Part shown: piece after piece, positions 17,252 through 24,581 of the stretch
How the letters are laid out: each line of letters begins with the position of its first letter
Position numbering within the stretch: position 1 is the stretch's first letter
Source of the DNA: Sphingomonadales bacterium
GTDB taxonomy: Bacteria > Pseudomonadota > Alphaproteobacteria > Sphingomonadales > Sphingomonadaceae
Assembly (NCBI GenBank): GCA_025351405.1
Contig: JANXVZ010000030.1
Coordinates: 89,848-153,847, forward strand
Reading direction: 5' to 3'
Length of the DNA stretch: 64,000 nucleotides
Made by a program: the position numbers and the translations under genes
The notes under the pieces: generated by a model
Told to the model about the DNA's origin: nothing
The model's database searches: none
Seen by the model: the letters and a program-made list of their open reading frames with translations, nothing else

Positions 17252-17818
17252 TCAGGACTCCGTCTGGAATGCGGATGCGTTCTTCAAGTGCGTATAGGCG
17301 TTGACGACGGCCTGCAACTTTCCTTCCTGCGACCGGTCCCCGTCATTGCTGTCAGGGTGGTAACGCCGGACGAGGCGTTTATAGGCCCGTCGGACATCGC
17401 CGGCAGTGGCAGAATCGCCCAGGCCGAGCACGCCCAGGGCCTGGGCATCACCGAATGCCGCCCAGCGCTTGGGCGCTGCCGCAGCGCGCTTGTCGTGCGG
17501 GAACAGGTCATGGGCATCGCCAAAGGTGAAGGCCTTGCCGTTGGTGGCACGTTCCCATCCCGCGAGGGGGGATTGCGCCTCGATGATCTCGTCGGGGCTG
17601 AGGCCGTCGAAGAAATTGTAGCGGGCGTTGAAGGCGCGAACATGTTCGAGGCACAGGAACTGCCAACCGGCCTCGCTGCCCGGCGCACGGTTCGACAACG
17701 GCGCACGGAACTCACCCTCGGCGGCGCAGCCGGGGTGGTCGCAGCGCGTCGGCTCGGGGCGCTCGACGCGGCCGTGCAGTCGGCCGGGGCGGCGCGGAGA
17801 AGGGTCTGGCTCGGGGAT
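17252..17818 (-). CDS. DnaJ-domain protein (start codon uncertain, possibly ATC)
   Basis: About 188 residues. A Cys-containing N-terminal part ([16 protein letters not shown] and [17 protein letters not shown]) probably binds zinc. The C-terminal J domain (about 120-180) carries an HPD-like motif in [11 protein letters not shown]. This domain pair is found beside cobS in alphaproteobacteria and is assumed to be a J-protein co-chaperone. No ATG, GTG or TTG is well placed: an ATC at 17816-17818, with AAGGA 7 bases upstream, would give [14 protein letters not shown] at 17905 and an ATG further upstream would run over the bolA promoter and start. An ATG at 17826 opens a different frame. Confidence 0.75.
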   Translation of the reverse strand: MPEPDPSPRRPGRLHGRVERPEPTRCDHPGCAAEGEFRAPLSNRAPGSEAGWQFLCLEHVRAFNARYNFFDGLSPDEIIEAQSPLAGWERATNGKAFTFGDAHDLFPHDKRAAAAPKRWAAFGDAQALGVLGLGDSATAGDVRRAYKRLVRRYHPDSNDGDRSQEGKLQAVVNAYTHLKNASAFQTES

Positions 17819-17830
17819 GGCGTCATCCTT
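17816..17830 (-). promoter_or_regulatory. Shine-Dalgarno and candidate ATC start of the DnaJ-domain gene
   Basis: AAGGA, then TGACGCC, then ATC in frame with the conserved protein. An out-of-frame ATG overlaps the motif. Confidence 0.35.
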
Positions 17831-17857
17831 GGGTGTATGGGCTTGTTCGCCTATAGA
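17829..17857 (+). promoter_or_regulatory. Probable promoter of bolA
   Basis: TTGGGT (17829-17834), a 17-base spacer and TATAGA (17852-17857), leaving a leader of about 20 bases before the bolA ATG. Confidence 0.5.
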
Positions 17858-17884
17858 TGGCTGCGAACGCGCGAAAGGGTGAAG

Positions 17885-18160
17885 ATGGGTATTGTCGCCA
17901 CACAAATCGAGACGCGGCTGCGTGCCGCACTGCATCCCGACAGCCTTGCCATCATCGACGACAGCGATCTGCACCGCGGCCACGCCGGGCATGATGGCAG
18001 TGGCGAGAGCCACTTTACCGTGCGCGTGACCGCCGCGAGCTTCGCCGGCCAGTCTCGCGTTGCGCGGCAACGCGCGGTTTACCGGGCGCTGGGCGACATG
18101 ATGGCGCCGGGCGGTGTCCATGCGCTGGTCATCGACGCCAAGGCGCCCGGCGAGGCGTGA
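17885..18160 (+). CDS. bolA: BolA family protein
   Basis: A protein of 91 residues. It matches BolA/IbaG-type proteins: an N-terminal helix IETRLRAALHPDSLAIIDDS, a central HFTVRVTAASFAGQSRVARQRAVYRAL and the end GVHALVIDAKAP. The invariant motif FxGxxxxxRxR/H is present. BolA proteins pair with monothiol glutaredoxins in iron-sulphur handling or act as DNA-binding regulators. The GTG two codons upstream is a poorer start. It is divergent from the DnaJ-domain gene and overlaps the next gene by one base (TGATG). Confidence 0.93.
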   Translation: MGIVATQIETRLRAALHPDSLAIIDDSDLHRGHAGHDGSGESHFTVRVTAASFAGQSRVARQRAVYRALGDMMAPGGVHALVIDAKAPGEA

Positions 18161-19263
18161 TGCGCGCCCTGGTCGCCAGCCTGCTGCTCGCAATCGTGCC
18201 GGCCACTGCCGTCGCGGCTCCGTCGACCACTGCGACGCAGCGTGTCGGCAACCTTGACGGCGTCGCCGTTGTCGACCGGCTCGACGCATCGGAATTGGCG
18301 CCGGGCCAGGTTCATCGCTTCTGGTTCCGTGCCGGCGAGAGTGCGATCGCGCAGGGCTGGTATGTTCCGGTCATTGTCGTGCGCGGCGCGCATCCCGGCC
18401 CGCGGCTGCTGCTCACCGCGGCAATCCACGGCGACGAACTCAACGGTATCGATGTCATCCAGCAACTCGTGGCCGGCATCGATCCCGCAAAGCTTAGCGG
18501 CACCGTCATCGCCGTGCCGGGCCTCAACACTCCGGGGCTCCTCCACAGCACGCGCGAATTTGTCACCCGCGACGACCACGCCGCCGACAATCTCAACCGG
18601 CTGATGCCGGGCGACCCGGACGGCGGCGCCGCGGCGGCCTATGCGGCACGTTTGTGGCGCAACCTGCTGCGGCCCAACACCGATACGACGATCGACCTCC
18701 ACACCCAGTCGCGCGGCACCGCCTATGTGCTTTATGCCTTTGCGTCCAACGCACGGGCGCGGCGTATCGCGGAGCTTATCGGCCCCGATGTCATCAAGCT
18801 CGACCTGGGCGTCAAGGGCACTGTCGAGAACGAGATGGTTCGCGACGGTGTGCCGGCGATCACGCTGGAGCTTGGCGCGCCGGAGGTTTTCGACACCGCC
18901 ATGGTCAAACGCGGCGTGGCCGGCATCCGCAACGTCATGCACGAGATGAAGATGCTGCCCGGCGGCGCGACGTTACCCGTGACGGGGCTTTATGGCGCGA
19001 CGTTCACCGGCAATGCCCTGACGCAGGTCGAGGCGCCGCGCGCCGGTTTTGCACGGTTGCTGGTGCCGCTGGGCAGCACAGTCACCAAGGGCCAGCCGAT
19101 CGCCACCATTTCCGATGCGTTCGGCCGAATCACCGACACGATCGCGGCGCCGAGGGCCGGTGTGGTAAACACCGTTTTCACCGATCCGCGCCGCGAAGCC
19201 GGCAGTGTCGTCGCCCGCATCGTCTATTGGTCGGATGATCCTGCCTGCCGCGACGGCTGTTGA
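18160..19263 (+). CDS. Secreted succinylglutamate desuccinylase/aspartoacylase family protein
   Basis: A protein of 367 residues with a signal peptide (MRALVASLLLAIVPATAVAA). The mature part is an M14-like zinc hydrolase of the AstE/ASPA family: the zinc motif HGDELNG (about 91-97), a third ligand in the IDLHTQSRG segment, and a C-terminal beta domain. Family members hydrolyse N-acyl amino acids or amides; the presence of a signal peptide points to a periplasmic peptide or acyl-amide substrate, so it is not classical AstE. The ATG at 18160 shares a base with the bolA stop; a GTG one codon earlier is possible. Transcription with bolA is likely. Confidence 0.87.
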   Translation: MRALVASLLLAIVPATAVAAPSTTATQRVGNLDGVAVVDRLDASELAPGQVHRFWFRAGESAIAQGWYVPVIVVRGAHPGPRLLLTAAIHGDELNGIDVIQQLVAGIDPAKLSGTVIAVPGLNTPGLLHSTREFVTRDDHAADNLNRLMPGDPDGGAAAAYAARLWRNLLRPNTDTTIDLHTQSRGTAYVLYAFASNARARRIAELIGPDVIKLDLGVKGTVENEMVRDGVPAITLELGAPEVFDTAMVKRGVAGIRNVMHEMKMLPGGATLPVTGLYGATFTGNALTQVEAPRAGFARLLVPLGSTVTKGQPIATISDAFGRITDTIAAPRAGVVNTVFTDPRREAGSVVARIVYWSDDPACRDGC

Positions 19264-19302
19264 GCGACCCTGTCACGATGCCCGGCGCGATGCGTATCGA
19301 GG

Positions 19303-19331
19303 TTGCCAATCCGCTGCACAGGCGATACGCC
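19303..19331 (+). promoter_or_regulatory. Possible promoter of tRNA-Thr
   Basis: TTGCCA (19303-19308) with a weak TACGCC 17 bases on. The 11-mer GTTGCCAATCC around the -35 recurs in front of the tRNA-Arg gene. Confidence 0.35.
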
Positions 19332-19346
19332 GCGTTCCGCACCGTC

Positions 19347-19418
19347 GCCGGATTAGCTCAGCGGTAGAGCAGCGGTTTTGTAAACCGAAGGTCGGGGGTT
19401 CAATCCCCTCATCCGGCA
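19347..19418 (+). tRNA. tRNA-Thr (anticodon TGT)
   Basis: A 72-nt cloverleaf. The acceptor stem GCCGGAT pairs with ATCCGGC, the anticodon loop is TTTGTAA with TGT as anticodon, the D-arm is GCTC-AGCGGTA-GAGC, and the T-arm is GGGGG-TTCAATC-CCCTC. The discriminator is A and CCA is not encoded. Decodes ACA. Confidence 0.96.
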
Positions 19419-19528
19419 CCGTGCAGGCCGGGTCGGGCAAGGTCTGCAAATGCCGGGCGGCACCAGCGCTGCCACCATCGCGTGTGCCGACGAGCCGACA
19501 CCATGAAGCGCGACGACAAGCGGCCGGT

Positions 19529-20320
19529 TCACGCCTCGGACCCGAATGCGAAGGCGTCCATGCGCAGGATCCCGTGGGTCGTGCTGGCGTGCAGATGCCG
19601 GCCTGGCGCGCCCTGACCCGCACCGAGCGCCACGAACAGCGGCATCAGATGCTCTTGCGTCGGGTGGTTGCGCCGTGCCTCGGGTGCTCGCTGGCGATAG
19701 GCGAGCAAATCCTCGACCCGCCCAGCCTCGATGGCGCTGGTCATCCAGTCGGCGAAACGGTCGACCCATTGCGGGGCCGGCGCATGCAGTGCGTTGTAAT
19801 ATTCGCGAAAACTCGAAAGATCATGTGTGAAGCTGCCGGAGCCGACGATCAGCACACCCTCTTCGCGCAACGGGGCGAGCAGCTGCCCGAGGTGGAAATG
19901 ATGTTCGGGGCCGGCATCGGGCTGGATCGACAGCTGGACCACGGGCACATCGGCCAACGGATACATGAGACGCAGCGGAACCCATGCGCCATGGTCGAGA
20001 CCACGGACCGGGTCACGCTGCACCATGCTGCCTCCCGCCTCGAGCAGACCGACGACGCGCTCAGCCAGCCATGACGAGCCGGGTGCAGGGTAGCGGATGG
20101 TGTAAAGCTCGGCCGGAAAACCGTGAAAGTCGTGGATGGTCGCGTTGACCGCCGCAGTGGTGACCTGTGGCACCGCCGTCTCCCAATGTGCCGAGACCAT
20201 CAGGATGGCGCGGGGCTTTGCCTCGAAACGGTCGGGCAAATGCTCGAGGAAAGCCCGCGCCGGCGCATCGGTCAGGGGAAAGGTCGGGGCGCCGTGAGAA
20301 ACGAAAAGGGCGGGAAACAT
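19529..20320 (-). CDS. LigB/DODA-type class III extradiol ring-cleavage dioxygenase family protein
   Basis: A protein of 263 residues. It matches the DODA/YgiD group of the LigB superfamily: FVSHGAPTF with His9, MVSAHWET with His45, GLDHGAWVPL with His110, and a later GSGSFTHDL. These histidines bind the active-site Fe or Zn and act in catalysis. YgiD-type enzymes open catechol rings such as DOPA; the physiological substrate here is unknown. The ATG at 20320 begins right at the conserved start. It is a stand-alone minus-strand gene downstream of the FMN reductase, with about 106 bases between them. Confidence 0.88.
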   Translation of the reverse strand: MFPALFVSHGAPTFPLTDAPARAFLEHLPDRFEAKPRAILMVSAHWETAVPQVTTAAVNATIHDFHGFPAELYTIRYPAPGSSWLAERVVGLLEAGGSMVQRDPVRGLDHGAWVPLRLMYPLADVPVVQLSIQPDAGPEHHFHLGQLLAPLREEGVLIVGSGSFTHDLSSFREYYNALHAPAPQWVDRFADWMTSAIEAGRVEDLLAYRQRAPEARRNHPTQEHLMPLFVALGAGQGAPGRHLHASTTHGILRMDAFAFGSEA

Positions 20321-20426
20321 AGGGACCCCATTGTTGAAGCCAACTTTTGGACCCTGCGAAAAGCTATAGCGACCTCAGAAAACCGGCGACCAGCTATGCG
20401 AATCCGCAGAGTCCACCGCTGATGAC

Positions 20427-20993
20427 CTAGACAACGGGCGGCGAAAATCGCTTCACCCACGCCGCAACAGCGGTGATGAAGCTGTCGACGAAGGTTTTGC
20501 CCGACCCTTCGGCCAGCGCGCCCTTGTCATCGAACAGGGCTGCCGAATGGCCGATATAGGCCTCTGGCTGTTGCAGCGTCGGCATGTCGAGAAATACCAG
20601 GCTTTGCCGCAGATGGTGGTTGGCACCGAACCCGCCCAGCGCACCAGGCGATTGGGACAGGATTGCCGCCGGCTTGCCCGCCCAGACGCTGGCGCCATAG
20701 GGACGCGAGCCGACGTCGATGGCGTTTTTGAGCGGCGCCGGGACGGACCGGTTGTATTCCGGCGTGATGAATAGGATGCCGTCCTGTGCCGCAACCGCCG
20801 CCCGAAACGCTGTCCACGCCGGCGGAGTCTCGGCTTCCCTGTCAGGATTGTAGAGCGGCAGGTCGCCGATCTCGATGATCGTGAACCGTCCGCGATCGCC
20901 GCCGAGCTGCTGGATCGCGTTGCCGAATTTCCGGGTCAGGCCGCTTGCCTGGAGACTGCCGACCAGGATGCCGATCGCGGGATGTTTCGTCAT
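20427..20993 (-). CDS. NADPH-dependent FMN reductase family protein
   Basis: A protein of 188 residues, flavodoxin-like fold. The N-terminal phosphate loop IGILVGSLQASGLTRKF, the ITPEYNRSVPAPLKNAIDVGSR motif (about residues 77-98) and GALGGFGANHHLRQSL are hallmarks of the NADPH-dependent FMN/quinone/chromate reductase family. It is likely a cytosolic dimeric flavoenzyme reducing quinones or other electrophiles. The ATG at 20993 directly precedes the first strand; an in-frame start ten codons upstream adds only charged residues. Confidence 0.9.
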   Translation of the reverse strand: MTKHPAIGILVGSLQASGLTRKFGNAIQQLGGDRGRFTIIEIGDLPLYNPDREAETPPAWTAFRAAVAAQDGILFITPEYNRSVPAPLKNAIDVGSRPYGASVWAGKPAAILSQSPGALGGFGANHHLRQSLVFLDMPTLQQPEAYIGHSAALFDDKGALAEGSGKTFVDSFITAVAAWVKRFSPPVV

Positions 20994-21182
20994 GTCTTGT
21001 TCCTTCTCAACACTGAATGACACTGGGCTTGTTGGCTGGCGACCGCTTGAAGGCCGACCGGCGGATACACCCCGGATGGTCGATTATCACGGCAAGAGTG
21101 TGGTGCAGGTGGCTTGATCGCACGCATCTCTGCTAACCTGGTGGCATAAGGACCGTGGTCCGCCAACGAGGAAAGCCTTTTC

Positions 21183-22550
21183 ATGTTTCGCAGCGTCAAC
21201 CCCGCAACCGGCGACCAGATCGCGACCTACCCCGAGCTGACTGCGGCCGAGGTGGAATCACGGATCGCCAAGGCGGCCGCCACCTACCGCATCTGGCGTA
21301 ACAAGCCGATTGCCGAGCGCGCCGCGCTGCTCGAACGGCTGGCCGAGCAATATGACGCCAACAGCGAAAGACTGGCGACGATGGCGGTCGAGGAGATGGG
21401 CAAGACCTTCAAGTCGGCGTTGGCGGAGGTGCAGAAATGTGCCGGGGCGTTCCGCTATTATGCCCGCAACGGCGCTGCCATGCTCGAGCCGAAGATCATC
21501 GCGACGGCGAACGGTGGCTCGGCGGAAATGCGTTACCTGCCGATGGGGACGGTACTGGCGATCATGCCCTGGAACTTCCCCTACTGGCAGGCGGTGCGCT
21601 TCCTCGCGCCGACGATTCTTGCCGGCAATGTGGGATTGCTCAAGCACGCCAGCATCGTTCAGGGCGTCGCCGGGCTGATGGAGGAGATGGTGATCGCCGC
21701 CGGCGCTCCTGACGGGTTGTTCCAGAACCTCGCGATCAAATCGGACAAGGTGGCTGCGATCATCGCCGATCCGCGCATTGTCGCGGTGACGCTGACCGGC
21801 AGCGAGGGCGCGGGGCGCGCCGTCGCCGGGCAGGCGGGCCATGCGCTCAAGAAGGTCGTCCTCGAGCTTGGCGGATCGGATCCGTTCATCGTCATGCCGT
21901 CGGCCGATCTCGATGCCGCGGTCAAGCAGGCCGTCACGGCGCGCATCCAGAACAGCGGCCAGTCATGCATCTGCGGCAAGCGGATGATCGTCCACGCCGA
22001 TGTCTATGATGCGTTTCGCCAGAAGTTTTCGGCCGCGATGCAGGCGGTCAAGGCCGGCGACCCCACCGACCCGGCAACCGACATGGGGCCGCTTTCGAGT
22101 CTGGAGCAGCGCGACACCGTTCTGGAGCAGTTGACCGTCGCGAAGGCGGCGGGCGCGACGCTGTTGTTCGGCGGTGAAGCGCTGCCGGGCAAGGGGGCCT
22201 ATATGTCCGCCGGGATTCTCGTCGACGTGCCCTTTGAAAGCGACCTCATGGCCGAGGAGATTTTTGGCCCGATCGCGATGCTGTTCAAGGCGGAGGGTAT
22301 CGACGACGCGATTCGAATCGCCAACGCGATCCCCTATGGGCTCGGCTCCTCGGTCTGGACGAACGACAGTGCCGAGCAGGAACGTTTTGTCCGCGATATC
22401 GAAGCGGGGATGACCGCGATCAACCAGGTGCTGGCCTCCACGCCGGAAGCGCCGTTCGGTGGCATCAAGGCATCCGGGCATGGCCGGGAACTCGGCAGCC
22501 ACGGGCTGCACGAATTCATGAACCTGAAGACGGTCATGCGCGCCGGCTGA
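21183..22550 (+). CDS. NAD-dependent succinate-semialdehyde dehydrogenase
   Basis: A protein of 455 residues, the short class of SSADH (Sad/YneI type) in the aldehyde dehydrogenase superfamily. Seen are PWNFPYWQAVRF, the LTGSEGAGRAVAGQAG segment of the cofactor site, the general base in LELGGSDPF, the nucleophile in NSGQSCICGKR and the C-terminal EAPFGGIKASGHGRELG. It oxidises succinic semialdehyde to succinate, in the GABA shunt or in breakdown of 4-hydroxybutyrate-like compounds. AACGAGGAAAG lies shortly before the ATG. It is monocistronic, with a short GGACC-GT-GGTCC inverted repeat (21150-21161) in front of it. Confidence 0.9.
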   Translation: MFRSVNPATGDQIATYPELTAAEVESRIAKAAATYRIWRNKPIAERAALLERLAEQYDANSERLATMAVEEMGKTFKSALAEVQKCAGAFRYYARNGAAMLEPKIIATANGGSAEMRYLPMGTVLAIMPWNFPYWQAVRFLAPTILAGNVGLLKHASIVQGVAGLMEEMVIAAGAPDGLFQNLAIKSDKVAAIIADPRIVAVTLTGSEGAGRAVAGQAGHALKKVVLELGGSDPFIVMPSADLDAAVKQAVTARIQNSGQSCICGKRMIVHADVYDAFRQKFSAAMQAVKAGDPTDPATDMGPLSSLEQRDTVLEQLTVAKAAGATLLFGGEALPGKGAYMSAGILVDVPFESDLMAEEIFGPIAMLFKAEGIDDAIRIANAIPYGLGSSVWTNDSAEQERFVRDIEAGMTAINQVLASTPEAPFGGIKASGHGRELGSHGLHEFMNLKTVMRAG

Positions 22551-22596
22551 GGCGTGTTGCGTGGAGCGGTCCCGCCGCTCCCGCGGATGGCGCGGC

Positions 22597-23205
22597 TCAG
22601 CGAGCCCGCGCCACGGCCTCGCGGACGAGCACGACGCGGTCCTGGCCGAAATACATGTCGTCGCCGCCGACAAAGAATGTGGGCGAGCCGAAGCCGCCGC
22701 GTTCGATCACTTCTTCCGTGTTGGCACGCAACCGTGCCTTCAGCGCGGGGGTGTCGGCGGCTTCCAGCGTCGCTAACGGATCGAGTCCCGCGGCCACACA
22801 GGCCGACGCCAGAACACCCGCGTTGGAAATATCGCGGTCCTCACCCCAGTACAGCTTGAACACCGCCCGGGCGAAAGCCTCGCAAACCCCGGCATCATCG
22901 GCGATCAGGCAGGCGCGCATCGCCTTGGCGGAATTGACCGGAAAGACGCTCGGTGTCCATTTGATCGCCAGCCCCGAGCGGCGGATCCAGTCGTGCATGT
23001 CCTTGGAAAAATAGCGCGCCTTGGGGACGATCGGCTTTGACCGCATTTCATAGACCGATGGATTGACGCTGTTGAACACCCCGCCGACGAGGAACGGCCG
23101 GTAGCGGATGGCAAAGCCGTCCTCCCGCGCCGCCGTTACCAGCGCTTCAAAGCCCAGGTAGGTCCACGGGCTGGAGCAATCGAAAAAGAATTCGACCGCA
23201 GTCAT
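22597..23205 (-). CDS. 2-hydroxychromene-2-carboxylate isomerase family protein (DsbA-like fold)
   Basis: A protein of 202 residues. The N-terminal FFFDCSSPWTYLGFEAL contains the serine that activates glutathione in kappa-class GST/HCCA isomerases. It is followed by the RYRPFLVGGVFN strand, KARYFSKDMHDW and the cis-Pro loop GGFGSPTFFV. Classical HCCA isomerase acts in naphthalene breakdown, but most family members stand alone and their substrates are unknown. The ATG at 23205 shares its base with the purB stop (TGATG on the minus strand), so it is coupled to purB. The open frame upstream is a shadow of purB. Confidence 0.88.
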   Translation of the reverse strand: MTAVEFFFDCSSPWTYLGFEALVTAAREDGFAIRYRPFLVGGVFNSVNPSVYEMRSKPIVPKARYFSKDMHDWIRRSGLAIKWTPSVFPVNSAKAMRACLIADDAGVCEAFARAVFKLYWGEDRDISNAGVLASACVAAGLDPLATLEAADTPALKARLRANTEEVIERGGFGSPTFFVGGDDMYFGQDRVVLVREAVARAR

Positions 23206-24506
23206 CAGCCGCCGAACACCCGCGCAAAGATCGTGTCGACATGCTTCAGATGATAGCCAAGGTCGAACAGGTCCTCGAGTTGCGCCACCGGCAAATGCGT
23301 GGTCACCTCCGGGTCGGCCTTCAACAGATCGAGCAGTTGCAACTTGCCGTCGGCTTCCCACACTTTCATGGCGTTGCGCTGGACCAGGCGATAGCTGTCC
23401 TCGCGGCTGGCGCCGGCCTGGGTGAGCGCGAGCAGGATGCGCTGCGAATGGATGAGGCCGCCCATCTTGTTGAGGTTGGCGAGCATTCGCTCGGGATAGA
23501 CCAGCAGCTTGTCGATGACCCCGGTCAGCCGGAAAAGCGCGAAATCGAGCGTCACCGTTGCATCGGGCCCGATCATGCGCTCGACCGACGAATGGCTGAT
23601 ATCGCGTTCATGCCAGAGCGCGACATTCTCGAGCGCCGGCGTGACATAGCCGCGAACGAGGCGAGCAAGGCCGGTCAGGTTTTCGGTCAGCACCGGGTTG
23701 CGCTTGTGCGGCATGGCGCTCGAACCCTTCTGGCCCGGCGCGAAATATTCCTCGGCTTCAAGGACTTCGGTTCGCTGCAGATGGCGGACCTCGGTCGCCA
23801 ACCGCTCGACCGAGCCGGCGATCACGCCGAGCGTGGCAAAGAACATCGCGTGGCGATCGCGCGGGATGACCTGGGTGGACACAGGCTCGATCGTCAGCCC
23901 CATCGCCTTGGCGACATGGGCTTCTACGGCGGGATCGATGTTGGCGAAGGTGCCGACCGCGCCCGAAATCGCGCAGGTGGCAATTTCCTCGCGCGCCAGT
24001 ACCAACCGGGCGCGGCATCGGTCGAATTCGGCATAGGCCTGGGCCAGCTTCAATCCAAAGGTCGTCGGCTCGGCATGGATGCCATGGCTGCGGCCGATGG
24101 TCGGCGTGTCCTTGTATTCATACGCCCGGCGCTTGATGGCGGCGAGCAAGCCGTCGACATCGGCGATGAGAATGTCGGCGGCACGCGCCATCTGCACCGA
24201 CAGGCAGGTGTCGAGCACGTCCGAACTGGTCATGCCCTGGTGGACGAAGCGCGCCTCCGGGCCGACATGTTCGGCAAGGTTGGTGAGGAAGGCGATGACG
24301 TCATGGCGGGTTTCGCGTTCGATCTCGTCGATGCGCTCGACGTCGAATTTTCCGCGTTCCCACACCGCTTTGGCGGCATCCTTGGGCACGACGCCCAATT
24401 CGGCGAGGGCATCCATGGCATGGGCCTCGATCTCGAACCAGATGCGAAAGCGGGCTTCGGGTTCCCAAAGGGCAACCATCTCGGGGCGTGAATAGCGTGG
24501 GATCAT
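23205..24506 (-). CDS. purB: Adenylosuccinate lyase
   Basis: A protein of 433 residues. The fumarase/aspartase superfamily signature GSSAMPHKRNP is present near residue 260, along with the N-terminal MIPRYSRPEMVALWEPEARF and the HQGMTSSDVLDT and GRSHGIHAEPTTFG motifs. PurB catalyses two steps of purine synthesis, releasing fumarate from SAICAR and from adenylosuccinate. The ATG at 24506 gives the standard length; upstream codons are antisense to the priA region. It is co-transcribed with the downstream isomerase-like gene. Confidence 0.96.
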   Translation of the reverse strand: MIPRYSRPEMVALWEPEARFRIWFEIEAHAMDALAELGVVPKDAAKAVWERGKFDVERIDEIERETRHDVIAFLTNLAEHVGPEARFVHQGMTSSDVLDTCLSVQMARAADILIADVDGLLAAIKRRAYEYKDTPTIGRSHGIHAEPTTFGLKLAQAYAEFDRCRARLVLAREEIATCAISGAVGTFANIDPAVEAHVAKAMGLTIEPVSTQVIPRDRHAMFFATLGVIAGSVERLATEVRHLQRTEVLEAEEYFAPGQKGSSAMPHKRNPVLTENLTGLARLVRGYVTPALENVALWHERDISHSSVERMIGPDATVTLDFALFRLTGVIDKLLVYPERMLANLNKMGGLIHSQRILLALTQAGASREDSYRLVQRNAMKVWEADGKLQLLDLLKADPEVTTHLPVAQLEDLFDLGYHLKHVDTIFARVFGG

Positions 24507-24581
24507 GTGCGGGGCGTTAGCACGGGGTTGCGGCGCGGCAAAGCGGTGGCGCAGACGGCAGTGCGCCCCTAAGTCAGGCCT

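Noticed and set aside
23241..24491. A 416-codon plus-strand open frame opposite purB
   Set aside because: It is a GC-rich shadow of purB with no recognisable domains.
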